In this document: positions 27,639-38,145 of the stretch, piece after piece
Numbering within the stretch: the first letter of the stretch is position 1
How the letters are laid out: each line of letters starts with the position of its first letter
Assembly (NCBI GenBank): GCA_015063395.1
Contig: SVUF01000006.1
Location: 1 to 38,307, forward strand
DNA length: 38,307 nucleotides
Source: Oscillospiraceae bacterium
GTDB taxonomy: Bacteria > Bacillota > Clostridia > Oscillospirales > CAG-272
Direction of reading: 5' to 3'
Translations under genes and position numbers: made by a program
The notes under the pieces: model-generated
What the model saw: only the letters and a program-made list of their open reading frames with translations
What the model was told of the DNA's origin: nothing
The model's database searches: none

Positions 27639-30377
27639 ATGAAAAAGAAAATTTTTACAATAACATTAATTTTGATGATTACATCAGCTCTTCTTGCTCT
27701 TGCTGTTAGCGGTGGCGGAGCATCAAGACCGATACTCACTCTTGAAGCGGAAAGCGGATATCTTGAAGGACCCGCAGTTGTAAGAGGAGAAAAGGTAGGA
27801 AACGTAGGTTGTTGCGGAGGCAGTGTTGAGGGTACAATTACGTTTTATGACCTTGAGGTTCCTTCGGATGGAGAATATACCATGTGTGTATATTATTATT
27901 CGGGTTCTGACGACAGGTATTTTGTTTTTACAGTTGACGGAGAAGAAACAAGACTTGATTGTCCTTCAACAGGAAGCTTTGACACAGTAGGGACGATTCT
28001 TTTAAATATAGAGCTTAAAAAGGGTGCAACACTTAAAATCGGAACTGATTGGTACGGCCCCGATCTTGATAAAATTGAGATATATGAAAAAGGTGCCTTA
28101 GATTTTGTTGACCGAAACTATACAAATGCCGATAATGAAGTCGAGCATGTTGGAAAATATGTTTTGATGTTTGATAAAAACAACGGTGTTTATACAATTG
28201 GAAAAAATACAGAAGGTAAGAATATAACCAATATAATTGAAAACGCTCATTCTGAATTTGACCTTGATGGAAAAATAATATCCTCTGACGATTTCAAGAA
28301 TCATAATTATTCTGAAATACAAGGCAAGGATGGTTTTGTTTTTGAACACACAGGACACAATGATTTTGACGGCAAGCTGGCAGAAGAGTTTATTTTTGAT
28401 AAGAACAAAGAATATCTGACCATTAAGGTTAAGATTACTTCTGAAAAAGACATTTCGACAAATTATATCAGTGTTTTGTCCGTATACAGTAATTCAATTA
28501 ACATTGAAGACGGAATCTTCCTTAAGATACCTTTTGATAACGATAAATGGGAAGAGCCCCAATTCATTCAACAGCTTGAGCTTGGACATACAACTACAAG
28601 CTATGAGGTCGGCGCATATTTTAGCCAAACAACCGATATGAGCATAGTATGCGGATCACTTTCGCATGATACTTGGAAATCGGCATTGAATATAAATGCT
28701 GAGGATGGAGAAATCAAAGGATTGGATCTTTATGCAGGAGTATCCAACAATGGAACCCGTGATAAATACTTCCATGGATATGTTAGCGGTAAAGAGATTG
28801 CATCCCCACTTATGTTTGTATGTGTAAACGATGAATGGAAAACGGGACTTGAGCTTTTTGGAAATGCCAATGCAGAGCAGGTTGCTCCTAAAACCTCTGT
28901 TAAGGATGTACCTTTTGGCTTTAATTCTTGGGGATCTCTTGGAAGCGGTGTCAGCTACGGGGCAATGAATTCAGTATCGGATTATATAAAAGAACATCTT
29001 CAGGAAACATGGAAAAGCGACGATGCTCCTGTTTATGTAAACATAGACTCTTTCTGGGATTATATTCACAAAAATGACCCATCATGCAACATGACGATCG
29101 ATGAGGCTCTTTCAGCCTTTGTAAAGCACTGTCATGAAAATAATCAAAAGGCGGGAATTTATTTCACGCCCTTTGCGTGCTGGCAGTCCAGTGTTGAAGA
29201 GATCAAGAATGATAAAATGGAAGGCTCACAATATACCTTCTACGATGCTGCCTTGAGATCCTATGACGGCAACGGAATTTACGGAACACTTGACGGTGGA
29301 TTTGCCCTTGACCCTACTCACCCGGGAACAGTTTCAAGAATTGAAGACAGACTAAATTATTTTATTGATCTTGGCTTTGAATATATTAAGCTTGATTTTA
29401 CTACTCACGGAGCCCTTGAAGGAGATCATTATCTTGACGAAATTACAACGGGTATGCAGGCGTATAATTATGGAATGAAAAAGATCCATGAAATATGTGA
29501 TGGCAAAATGTTTGTAAATTTATCAATTTCACCGGTTTTTCCTTATCAATATGCTGATGGAAGAAGAATCAGCTGCGATGCTTTTTCATCGATTGATAAT
29601 AGCCGTCATGTTCTTTCATATCTGACGTCATGCTTTTGGCAGAAATCTTTATATGCATATCCCGATCCTGACCATTTGGTTGTTACGGGCGTAAACGAGA
29701 ATGTGGGACGTGTCAGAGTTACTACAGGAGTAATCAGCGGAACAAGCTTCATAATCGGAGACAACCTTTCTGTGATTGCCGAAGGATCTTCCGATCACAA
29801 TAAAATTTTGAAGTTGTACGGAAATAAGGACGTTATTGAACTTGCAAAGCTTGGATTAATGTTCAAACCCACATCAAATATTATTTTTGATAAGTGTGCG
29901 GATACATATTACTGCATAAACGACGGATATCTTTATGTTGCTATATTCAATTTTAGCGAATCAAAGGATATAGTATATAATTTTGCTGATATTGTTGGCG
30001 ATCAGAAGGAACTTGCATCAACGGCAAAGGAACTTTGGTCGGGCAAGACCTATGATGTTGAAGATGGATACATCAATTTCAGTATTTCGTCAGAAAATGC
30101 AGCGATCTTCAAAATATCTCTTGATGGAAGCGAAGCAACACCTACTCCCGATAACACCGCTGTAGAAACAACAACACCGTCTCCAACAGCAAAAGATACA
30201 AATATTCCCGATGAGACTGTTTCTATACCCACCGATGATAATACAAATGCACCTAAGACTGAAAGCAATGATGAAAATGATAACTCATCAACGATCATTG
30301 TAATTGTTGCGGTAGTTGCCATAGTGGTTTTGGCAGGTATTGCAGGTGTTATCATAATGACGAAGAAAAAACAATGA
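27639..30377 (+). CDS. Membrane-anchored glycoside hydrolase, GH27/GH36-like, with N-terminal CBM6/35-like module
   Basis: Signal peptide; CBM6/35-like LTLEAESGYLEGPAVVRGEKVG...DLDKIEIYE; catalytic-domain motifs FGFNSWGS, YVNIDSFWDY, FTPFACW, FEYIKLDF; C-terminal TPTPDNTAVETTTPSPT linker and TM anchor IIVIVAVVAIVVLAGIAGVIIMTKKK. ATG at 27639 after GGAGGG. Confidence 0.8.
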   Translation: MKKKIFTITLILMITSALLALAVSGGGASRPILTLEAESGYLEGPAVVRGEKVGNVGCCGGSVEGTITFYDLEVPSDGEYTMCVYYYSGSDDRYFVFTVDGEETRLDCPSTGSFDTVGTILLNIELKKGATLKIGTDWYGPDLDKIEIYEKGALDFVDRNYTNADNEVEHVGKYVLMFDKNNGVYTIGKNTEGKNITNIIENAHSEFDLDGKIISSDDFKNHNYSEIQGKDGFVFEHTGHNDFDGKLAEEFIFDKNKEYLTIKVKITSEKDISTNYISVLSVYSNSINIEDGIFLKIPFDNDKWEEPQFIQQLELGHTTTSYEVGAYFSQTTDMSIVCGSLSHDTWKSALNINAEDGEIKGLDLYAGVSNNGTRDKYFHGYVSGKEIASPLMFVCVNDEWKTGLELFGNANAEQVAPKTSVKDVPFGFNSWGSLGSGVSYGAMNSVSDYIKEHLQETWKSDDAPVYVNIDSFWDYIHKNDPSCNMTIDEALSAFVKHCHENNQKAGIYFTPFACWQSSVEEIKNDKMEGSQYTFYDAALRSYDGNGIYGTLDGGFALDPTHPGTVSRIEDRLNYFIDLGFEYIKLDFTTHGALEGDHYLDEITTGMQAYNYGMKKIHEICDGKMFVNLSISPVFPYQYADGRRISCDAFSSIDNSRHVLSYLTSCFWQKSLYAYPDPDHLVVTGVNENVGRVRVTTGVISGTSFIIGDNLSVIAEGSSDHNKILKLYGNKDVIELAKLGLMFKPTSNIIFDKCADTYYCINDGYLYVAIFNFSESKDIVYNFADIVGDQKELASTAKELWSGKTYDVEDGYINFSISSENAAIFKISLDGSEATPTPDNTAVETTTPSPTAKDTNIPDETVSIPTDDNTNAPKTESNDENDNSSTIIVIVAVVAIVVLAGIAGVIIMTKKKQ

Positions 30378-30386
30378 TAACTGAAT

Positions 30387-30422
30387 AAACAGAGCCAATG
30401 CATTTTTGTATTGGCTCTGTTT
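30387..30422 (+). terminator. Intrinsic terminator
   Basis: AAACAGAGCCAAT ... ATTGGCTCTGTTT perfect 13-bp stem. Confidence 0.85.
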
Positions 30423-30490
30423 TAGTAGACTTGAATAATTAACAAAGTGTAAAAAAGAAATAAAAGAAAGAAAAATCAGAGGAATAGACC

Positions 30491-30519
30491 TTGACAAATT
30501 TTTTTCGTTATGATATAAT
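30491..30519 (+). promoter_or_regulatory. Sigma-A promoter of the pyr operon
   Basis: Consensus TTGACA (30491-30496), 17-bp spacer, TATAAT (30514-30519). Confidence 0.88.
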
Positions 30520-30571
30520 ATTTAAAATTTAAGTTCAGATAATTCGAGATTATAAAGTTGATTATATAAAT

Positions 30572-30656
30572 CGGCAGGAACAGGTCAAAAAGTTTAAAAA
30601 ATGATTTTGGAAGATGATTTCTTTCACTGTCTTGTCGGTTGCGACAAGGCTTTTTT
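30572..30656 (+). promoter_or_regulatory. Candidate transcription attenuator in pyr leader
   Basis: Terminator GTCTTGTCG..(GTTG-type loop)..CGACAAGGC-TTTTTT at 30629-30656, inside the leader and upstream of the pyrC start; alternative pairing 30572-30583 with 30627-30637. Confidence 0.6.
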
Positions 30657-30690
30657 GTTATCATTGATGTTTTCATTGAAAGGAGTATTT

Positions 30691-31905
30691 ATGAAAAAGT
30701 TTGAGATTACACCGAGCGAAATCAATCTCCTTGCTGATAATATAAAATCAAAATTTGAAGATTCAATAATTAGCGGCAGCGTTTGTATTTCAAGCGTTGG
30801 CGATTATATTGTTTTTCCCGGTTTTTGCGATGTGCATGTTCATTTTCGCGAGCCGGGCTTTTCTTATAAAGAGACTATAAAAACAGGATCTAAGGCTGCT
30901 GCAAGAGGTGGTTATACCGATGTATGCACCATGCCGAATTTAAAGCCCGTTCCTGATACAAAGGAAAACCTTGCTATTCAGCTTGACATAATAAAAAAAG
31001 ACGCTGTAATCAATGTTCATCCATATGCGTCCATTACAAAAGGTCAGCTTGGAAATGAACTTTCCGACATGGAAAACATGGTAAATGATGCAATTGCTTT
31101 TTCAGACGACGGAAGAGGCGTTCAAAGCGACGAGATGATGCTTGATGCAATGAGGACAGCAAAATCCCTTGGCAAAATGATCGTTGCACACTGTGAAGTT
31201 AATGATTTGTTAAAGCGCGGATACATTCATGACGGTGTTTATGCTAAAGATCACGGACATAGAGGAATTTGTTCTGAAAGCGAATACGCGCAGATCCTAA
31301 GAGATATTGAGCTTGTGAAGAAAACAGGATGTTCGTATCACGTTTGCCATATCTCTACCAAGGAAAGCGTTGAAGCAATCAGAAGGGCGAAAGCAGAGGG
31401 AGTTAATATCACTTGCGAAACAGCTCCGCATTATCTTATTTTGACTGATGAGGATCTTAAAGAAGAGGGTAGATTTAAAATGAATCCCCCGTTAAGATCC
31501 AAGGCGGACAGAGATGCACTCATTGAAGGTATCAAGGATGGTACCATTGATATGATTGCAACAGATCACGCGCCTCATTCTGCTGAGGAAAAAGCAAAGG
31601 GGCTTGAGAAAAGTGCATTTGGAATCGTTGGCATTGAGACGGCATTCCAACTTATGTATACATACCTTGTTAAAAAAGGAATAATCACTCTTGAAAAAGT
31701 GATTGAGCTTATGGCAATCAATCCAAGAAAACGCTTTGGAATCGAGTTTGACGGCAGTTTCTCCGTTTGGGATCTTAATAGTTCGTTCAAGGTGGACCCC
31801 GAAGAGTTCATTTCAATGGGGAAGGCAACTCCATTTGAAGGAGAAGAGCTATTCGGCGTAAATCTTATGACAGTTCTTGGCGATAAAATAGTTTATAAAA
31901 AATAA
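30691..31905 (+). CDS. pyrC: Dihydroorotase
   Basis: DVHVHFREPGFSYKETIKTGSKAAARGGYTDVCTMPN, ATDHAPHSAEEK; ATG at 30691 with AAAGGAG RBS. Confidence 0.95.
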   Translation: MKKFEITPSEINLLADNIKSKFEDSIISGSVCISSVGDYIVFPGFCDVHVHFREPGFSYKETIKTGSKAAARGGYTDVCTMPNLKPVPDTKENLAIQLDIIKKDAVINVHPYASITKGQLGNELSDMENMVNDAIAFSDDGRGVQSDEMMLDAMRTAKSLGKMIVAHCEVNDLLKRGYIHDGVYAKDHGHRGICSESEYAQILRDIELVKKTGCSYHVCHISTKESVEAIRRAKAEGVNITCETAPHYLILTDEDLKEEGRFKMNPPLRSKADRDALIEGIKDGTIDMIATDHAPHSAEEKAKGLEKSAFGIVGIETAFQLMYTYLVKKGIITLEKVIELMAINPRKRFGIEFDGSFSVWDLNSSFKVDPEEFISMGKATPFEGEELFGVNLMTVLGDKIVYKK

Positions 31906-31971
31906 AATTAAAAATTAATATAAGTGCTAAATAATTTAACTTTATAGGAAGATAAAATACAGGAGGCAGAT

Positions 31972-34900
31972 ATGGCAAAAAGAACAGATCTGAAAAAAAT
32001 TTTAATCATTGGCTCAGGTCCGATCATCATTGGTCAGGCAGCAGAATTTGACTATGCGGGAACACAGGCTTGTCTTGCATTAAAGGAAGAAGGTTATGAG
32101 GTTGTCCTTGTAAATTCAAACCCTGCAACGATCATGACGGACACAACGATTGCTGATAAGGTATATATGGAGCCTCTCACCCTTGAGTATGTTGCAAAAA
32201 TTCTCAGATATGAACGGCCCGATGCAATTGTACCGGGAATTGGCGGTCAGACAGGTCTTAATCTTGCAATGCAGCTTGAAAAGAAGGGAATACTCAAAGA
32301 ATGCCGTGTTGAGCTTCTTGGAACAAGCAGCGAAAGTATAGAACGCGCTGAAGACAGAGAGCTTTTCAAGGAGCTTTGTCAATCAATTGGCGAACCCACA
32401 ATTCCTTCTGAGATCACATATGATCTCGAGCATGCCAAGGAAGCGGCAAAGCGAATCGGCTATCCTGTTGTTCTTCGTCCTGCTTTTACACTGGGCGGTA
32501 CAGGCGGAGGATTTGCCAACAATGAAGAAGAGCTCATCGAAATCGGTATGAACGGATTCAAGCTTTCTCCTGTACATCAGGTTCTTATTGAAAAAAGCGT
32601 TAAAGGATATAAGGAAATTGAATTTGAGGTAATGAGGGACTCAAGTGACCATGCAATTACAATTTGCGGTATGGAGAACGTTGACCCTGTTGGAGTTCAT
32701 ACAGGAGACTCTGTTGTTGTTGCTCCTATCCTTTCGCTCAATGACAAAGATCTTAAGATGCTCAATGATAGTGCAATAAAGATCATTAGAGAACTTAAAA
32801 TAGAAGGCGGTTGTAATGTACAGTTTGCTCTTAACCCTGTAACAAGCGAATATTATCTTATCGAGGTCAATCCGAGAGTATCCCGTTCTTCTGCACTTGC
32901 TTCCAAAGCAAGCGGATACCCCATTGCAAGAGTAACTGCAAAAATTGCTGTGGGTATGACTCTTGATGAAATTGCAATTGCAAACACAAATGCCGCCAAA
33001 GAACCCAGACTTGATTATATTGTTGCTAAATTCCCCAGATTTCCGTTTGATAAATTCACATCTGCGTCCAATCAGCTTGGTACACAGATGAAGGCTACAG
33101 GCGAGGTAATGGGAATTGGTTCAAATCTTGAGGAGTGTATGCTCAAATCCGTTCGTTCTTTGGAAATCGGAGTCGATCATCTTTACCTCAAAAAATTTAC
33201 AGAATATACAAAGGAAATGCTTATTGACTATCTTAAGGATTTCCGTGCAGATACCATTTTTGCTGTAACTGAGTTAATTCGCCGCGGAGAAGAACTTGGT
33301 AAAGTTCATGAATATACAAAGATAACAGAGTATTTCCTTGAGGCGTTTTATAGAATTGTTGAGATGGAAAAGGAGCTTTCTAAAAATCCTTTTAATGCAG
33401 AAGTTCTTTCAAGAGCAAAGAAAATGGGATTTGCTGATAAATTTATTGGATTTTTGTGGAATAAACCCGAGCTTGAAGTCACAAAGTTCAGAAAATTCAA
33501 TAATATAACTCCTGTATTTAAAATGGTTGATACGCTTCATACGGACGCATATATTCCTTATTTCTATTCAACCTATACAGGCGAAAATCAATCCATTCTT
33601 ACAACCAAGAAGAAGGCTGTGGTTCTTGGAGCAGGACCAATCAGAATTGGTCAGGGTGTTGAGTTTGACTATTCAACAGTACATGCTGTTACAACCATTA
33701 AAAATTCAGGATATGAAGCAATCATCATAAACAACAACCCGGAAACAGTATCCACAGACTACACTACAAGTGATAAGCTTTATTTTGAGCCTCTTACTCC
33801 CGAGGATGTAATGAACATCATTGATTTTGAAAATCCTGACGGAGTAATTGCTTCTCTCGGTGGTCAGACTGCAATCAATCTTGCGGAACCCCTTATGGTC
33901 AGAGGTGTTAAAATCATCGGAACGGACTGCGAAGCAATTGACAGGGCTGAAAACCGTGATAGATTTGAAAAGATCCTTACAGAGCTTGGAATTCCTCAGC
34001 CAAAGGGCAGAGCGGTAACCAAGATTGAAGATGGTGTTGCGGCTGCAAATGACATCGGATACCCCGTTCTTGTGCGTCCTTCATTTGTACTCGGCGGACG
34101 TGCAATGCAGATCGTAACAAATGAGGAGCAGCTTCGCCACTATCTTAAAACTGCAGTTGAAATCGATGAAGACAAGCCTGTTCTTGTTGATAAATATATC
34201 AGCGGTAAGGAGGTTGAGGTTGACGCTATCTGCGATGGCCGCGATGTGTTTGTTCCCGGTATCATGGAGCTTGTTGAAAGAACAGGAGTTCACTCAGGAG
34301 ACTCCATTAGTGTATATCCTTCGTTCAGTATCTCCAATAAAGTAAAGGGTATTATACTTCAGTATGCAAAGAAACTTGGACTTGGAATTGGAATCATTGG
34401 TCTTTATAACATTCAGTTCATTGTTGATGAAAATGAAAAGGTATATATAATTGAGGTAAATCCTCGTTCTTCCAGAACAGTTCCTTTCCTTTCTAAAGCA
34501 ACGGGTTACTGTCTTGCTGATATTGCAACAGAAGTAATTCTTGGAAAGTCTCTTAAGGAGCAGGGTATCTTTGATATATATCCCGAAGAAAAGAAGAGAT
34601 GGTACGTAAAGGTTCCTGTGTTCTCCTTTAATAAGATCCGCGGACTTGATGCATATCTTTCTCCGGAGATGAAATCTACAGGAGAAGCCATTGGATATGA
34701 TGATAAGCTTAACAGAGCGCTCTATAAGGCTCTTCAAGCATCGGGAATGCATTTGCAAAATTATGGCACAGTATTTGTAACAATAGCAGACAAAGACAAG
34801 GATGAGGCACTTCCTTTGATTCGCAGATTCTACGATCTCGGATTTAATATCGAGGCAACCGAAGGCACAGCAAAATTCCTCAAGAGCAATGGAATCAGAA

Positions 34901-35145
34901 CACATATCCTCAAGAAGATAAAAGAGGGCAGTGACGAGATCCAGGATTCAATCAGACAAGGCCACATTGCCTATGTAATTAACACAAGTGATATAGGTGC
35001 AAATGTGGAAACAAGTGACGGATATAAGATCAGAAAATATGCAACTGAAAGCAATGTAACAATGTTTACATCGCTTGACACCGTAAAGGTTCTTCTTGAT
35101 GTACTTGACGAAACAACTCTTGGAATTTCAACAATAGATGCGTAA
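31972..35145 (+). CDS. carB: Carbamoyl-phosphate synthase large subunit
   Basis: 1057 aa, two duplicated ATP-grasp halves (ILIIGSGPIIIGQAAEFDYAGTQAC / AVVLGAGPIRIGQGVEFDYSTVHAV), C-terminal MGS-like domain. Confidence 0.98.
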   Translation: MAKRTDLKKILIIGSGPIIIGQAAEFDYAGTQACLALKEEGYEVVLVNSNPATIMTDTTIADKVYMEPLTLEYVAKILRYERPDAIVPGIGGQTGLNLAMQLEKKGILKECRVELLGTSSESIERAEDRELFKELCQSIGEPTIPSEITYDLEHAKEAAKRIGYPVVLRPAFTLGGTGGGFANNEEELIEIGMNGFKLSPVHQVLIEKSVKGYKEIEFEVMRDSSDHAITICGMENVDPVGVHTGDSVVVAPILSLNDKDLKMLNDSAIKIIRELKIEGGCNVQFALNPVTSEYYLIEVNPRVSRSSALASKASGYPIARVTAKIAVGMTLDEIAIANTNAAKEPRLDYIVAKFPRFPFDKFTSASNQLGTQMKATGEVMGIGSNLEECMLKSVRSLEIGVDHLYLKKFTEYTKEMLIDYLKDFRADTIFAVTELIRRGEELGKVHEYTKITEYFLEAFYRIVEMEKELSKNPFNAEVLSRAKKMGFADKFIGFLWNKPELEVTKFRKFNNITPVFKMVDTLHTDAYIPYFYSTYTGENQSILTTKKKAVVLGAGPIRIGQGVEFDYSTVHAVTTIKNSGYEAIIINNNPETVSTDYTTSDKLYFEPLTPEDVMNIIDFENPDGVIASLGGQTAINLAEPLMVRGVKIIGTDCEAIDRAENRDRFEKILTELGIPQPKGRAVTKIEDGVAAANDIGYPVLVRPSFVLGGRAMQIVTNEEQLRHYLKTAVEIDEDKPVLVDKYISGKEVEVDAICDGRDVFVPGIMELVERTGVHSGDSISVYPSFSISNKVKGIILQYAKKLGLGIGIIGLYNIQFIVDENEKVYIIEVNPRSSRTVPFLSKATGYCLADIATEVILGKSLKEQGIFDIYPEEKKRWYVKVPVFSFNKIRGLDAYLSPEMKSTGEAIGYDDKLNRALYKALQASGMHLQNYGTVFVTIADKDKDEALPLIRRFYDLGFNIEATEGTAKFLKSNGIRTHILKKIKEGSDEIQDSIRQGHIAYVINTSDIGANVETSDGYKIRKYATESNVTMFTSLDTVKVLLDVLDETTLGISTIDA

Positions 35146-35157
35146 TAGGAGCAGAAA

Positions 35158-35886
35158 ATGAAGCAAGGAATATTTAAGATAATAGACAATACTCCGCTTA
35201 CTAAAAACGTTTACAAAATGACGCTTGCGGGTGATACCACAGATATCACCTGCTCAGGTCAGTTTGTAAATTTAAAGCTTCAAGGCAATTTTTTGCGTAG
35301 ACCGATTTCTGTTTGCGACAGAACGGACACTGAGCTGACACTTGTTTATAAGGTTGTTGGAAAGGGAACCGAACAGATGAGTCTGATGAAGGGTGGGGAA
35401 CTTGATATTCTCACAGGACTTGGAAACGGATACGATCTTTCATTATCCGGAGAAAATCCCTTACTTATCGGAGGAGGAGTTGGCGTTCCACCCATGTATC
35501 TTCTTGCAAAGGATCTTATAAAAGAAGGTAAAAAGGTCAATGTTATCCTTGGCTTTAATACAAAAGAAGAGGTATTCTACGAGGAAGAATTTAAGGCTCT
35601 TGGGGCAAATGTATATGTTACAACCGTTGATGGATCTTATGGCATAAAGGGGTTTGTAACAAATGCTATGGAAAAAATTGAATATACTTATTTTTATACC
35701 TGCGGTCCTGAACCGATGCTGAAAGCTGTGTCTAAAGCATCAATTACTTCGGGACAGCTCAGCTTTGAAGAAAGAATGGGATGCGGATTTGGCGCTTGTA
35801 TGGGTTGCTCATGCAAAACCCTTACAGGTAACAAGCGTATTTGTAAAGAAGGTCCTGTAATGTTCAAGGAGGAGATAATATGGTGA
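35158..35886 (+). CDS. pyrK: Dihydroorotate dehydrogenase electron transfer subunit
   Basis: GQFVNLKLQGNFLRRPISVCD, GGGVGVPPMYLLAK, Fe-S motif CGFGACMGCSCKT. Confidence 0.95.
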   Translation: MKQGIFKIIDNTPLTKNVYKMTLAGDTTDITCSGQFVNLKLQGNFLRRPISVCDRTDTELTLVYKVVGKGTEQMSLMKGGELDILTGLGNGYDLSLSGENPLLIGGGVGVPPMYLLAKDLIKEGKKVNVILGFNTKEEVFYEEEFKALGANVYVTTVDGSYGIKGFVTNAMEKIEYTYFYTCGPEPMLKAVSKASITSGQLSFEERMGCGFGACMGCSCKTLTGNKRICKEGPVMFKEEIIW

Positions 35887-36791
35887 ATTTAAAAGTTAAT
35901 CTTTCTGGAATTGAGCTTGATAATCCTATAATCCCTGCCAGCGGAACATTTGGGTTTGGATATGAATTTGCCGAGTTATATGATATAAATGTGCTTGGAA
36001 CATTCTCGTTTAAAGGAACTACAAAGGATCCTCGTTTTGGAAATCCTACTCCAAGAATTGCTGAGTGTTATTCAGGTATGATCAATGCAGTTGGACTTCA
36101 AAACCCAGGTGTTGAAAAGGTTATAAGTGATGAGCTTCCCAAGCTTGCAAAATGCTTTGACAAAAAGGTAATGGCAAATGTCAGCGGATTTTCAGTTGAA
36201 GATTATGCCTATACCTGTGAAAAGCTTGATAAATGTGACCAGGTTGGTTGGCTTGAAGTCAATGTCAGCTGTCCCAACGTTCACGGGGGAGGAATGAGCT
36301 TTGGTACTTCACCCGAAGCAGCAGCTGAAGTAACAAGGGCAGTAAAAGCAGTTACAACAAAGCCTGTTTACATAAAGCTTTCTCCCAATGTAACAGATAT
36401 TGTTTCAATAGCTAAAGCTTGTGAGGAAGCCGGAGCGGACGGAATAAGCCTTATTAATACTATGCTCGGTATGAGAATTGATCTAAATAAAAAGAAACCT
36501 GTAATTGCAAATAAAATGGGTGGCTTTTCCGGTCCTGCGATTTTCCCCATAGCAGTAAGAATGGTTTATCAGGTTTACGAAGCAGTTAAAATTCCAATAA
36601 TCGGAATGGGTGGAGTATCTACTGCAGAGGATGTAATTGAAATGATGCTTGCCGGAGCAACTGCAGTTGAGGTTGGTGCTGCAAATCTTGTAGAGCCTTA
36701 TGCATGTAAAAATATTATTGAGGATCTGCCAAGAGTAATGGAAAAATATAAAATAAATTCACTTAAAGAAATAATAGGAGGAGCACACTAA
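35880..36791 (+). CDS. pyrD: Dihydroorotate dehydrogenase (class 1B)
   Basis: [66 protein letters not shown]. Confidence 0.97.
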   Translation: MVNLKVNLSGIELDNPIIPASGTFGFGYEFAELYDINVLGTFSFKGTTKDPRFGNPTPRIAECYSGMINAVGLQNPGVEKVISDELPKLAKCFDKKVMANVSGFSVEDYAYTCEKLDKCDQVGWLEVNVSCPNVHGGGMSFGTSPEAAAEVTRAVKAVTTKPVYIKLSPNVTDIVSIAKACEEAGADGISLINTMLGMRIDLNKKKPVIANKMGGFSGPAIFPIAVRMVYQVYEAVKIPIIGMGGVSTAEDVIEMMLAGATAVEVGAANLVEPYACKNIIEDLPRVMEKYKINSLKEIIGGAH

Positions 36792-37489
36792 TGGGTAAGG
36801 ATGTAATTATTGCCTGTGATTTTGACAGTGCACAGAAGACATTTGAATTTCTTGATAAATTTACGGGGAAGAAACCCTTTGTAAAAATCGGAATGGAACT
36901 TTATTATGCTGAAGGTCCATCCATAGTTAAGGAACTTAAAGCAAGAGGACACAAGATCTTTCTTGACCTTAAGCTTCATGACATTCCCAATACAGTAAAA
37001 AAGTCCATGGCTGTTCTTTCAAGACTTGACGTTGATATGACAAATCTTCACGCAGGCGGTACAATCAGAATGATGGAAGCAGCAATTGAAGGACTTACAA
37101 GACCCGACGGAACAAGACCTCTTCTTATTGCTGTTACTCAGCTTACTTCTACGGATGAAGAAAGCATGAAAAAAGACCTTCTCATCGAAAAGCCCATTGA
37201 TGAAGTTGTAATGCACTATGCTGAGAACGCAAAAAAAGCAGGGCTTGACGGTGTTGTATGCTCTCCTCTTGAGGCTGGTAAGGTACACGCGAGATGTGGA
37301 GATGGATTTGTAACAGTAACTCCGGGCGTAAGATTTGCCGACGGTGATGTCGGAGATCAGAAGAGAGTTATGACTCCTCTTGAAGCTAAAAAAATTGGCT
37401 CAGATTATATTGTTGTTGGAAGACCCATCACGGCTGCTGCAGACCCTGTTGCGGCATATGAAAGATGTTTAAATGAATTTGTTGGATAA
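36791..37489 (+). CDS. pyrF: Orotidine 5'-phosphate decarboxylase
   Basis: [71 protein letters not shown]. Confidence 0.97.
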   Translation: MGKDVIIACDFDSAQKTFEFLDKFTGKKPFVKIGMELYYAEGPSIVKELKARGHKIFLDLKLHDIPNTVKKSMAVLSRLDVDMTNLHAGGTIRMMEAAIEGLTRPDGTRPLLIAVTQLTSTDEESMKKDLLIEKPIDEVVMHYAENAKKAGLDGVVCSPLEAGKVHARCGDGFVTVTPGVRFADGDVGDQKRVMTPLEAKKIGSDYIVVGRPITAAADPVAAYERCLNEFVG

Positions 37490-37500
37490 GGAGAATAAAG

Positions 37501-38136
37501 ATGAATACTGAAAAATTAATTGCAAAAGATCTTCTGAAAATTAAAGCGGTTTTCTTCCGTCCTGATGAGCCTTTTACATGGGCAAGCGGAATCAAGAGCC
37601 CTGTATATTGCGACAACCGTCTTACACTTACCGCACCCGATGTAAGAAATGATGTTGAAAATGCCCTTGCTGAAGCTGTAAAAACATATTATCCGGACGC
37701 AGAGGTTCTTATGGGAACGTCAACTGCGGGAATTGCACATGCAGCAATTACGGGTCATATTCTTGGTATGCCCATGGGATATGTTCGTTCCGGAGCAAAG
37801 GATCACGGACGTCAGAATCAGATCGAAGGTAAACTTGAAGCAGGTCAGAAGGTTGTTGTTGTAGAAGATCTTATTTCCACAGGCGGCAGCGTAATCGAAG
37901 TTGTAAATGTACTTCGTGAGGCCGGAGCCGTGGTTCTTGGTGTTGTAAGCATTTTCACTTATGGTATGAAAAAGGGTCTTGAAAGACTGGCTGCTGCTAA
38001 TGTAGAAAATCATTCACTTACAAACTTTGACGTAATTGCAGAAACCGCCGCTGAGGAAGGATATATCAAAGCGGATGACATCAGCCGTCTTATTGCTTTC
38101 AGAAATAATCCTTCGGACGAAAGCTGGATAAAATAA
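37501..38136 (+). CDS. pyrE: Orotate phosphoribosyltransferase
   Basis: FTWASGIKSPVYCDNRLTL, VVVVEDLISTGGSVIEVV PRPP motif. Confidence 0.96.
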   Translation: MNTEKLIAKDLLKIKAVFFRPDEPFTWASGIKSPVYCDNRLTLTAPDVRNDVENALAEAVKTYYPDAEVLMGTSTAGIAHAAITGHILGMPMGYVRSGAKDHGRQNQIEGKLEAGQKVVVVEDLISTGGSVIEVVNVLREAGAVVLGVVSIFTYGMKKGLERLAAANVENHSLTNFDVIAETAAEEGYIKADDISRLIAFRNNPSDESWIK

Positions 38137-38145
38137 GGAGATATA

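Noticed and set aside
30601-30690. In-frame N-terminal extension of pyrC starting at ATG 30601
   Set aside because: No Shine-Dalgarno before 30601, the extension spans the terminator hairpin, and ATG 30691 has a good AAAGGAG RBS and fits dihydroorotase length.
34294-34905. 203-aa minus-strand ORF antisense to carB
   Set aside because: Lies wholly within carB, which is unambiguous; composition is typical of a shadow ORF and no RBS or promoter is evident.
31972-35145. Internal repeat within one ORF
   Set aside because: Known ancient duplication of the two ATP-grasp halves of CarB.
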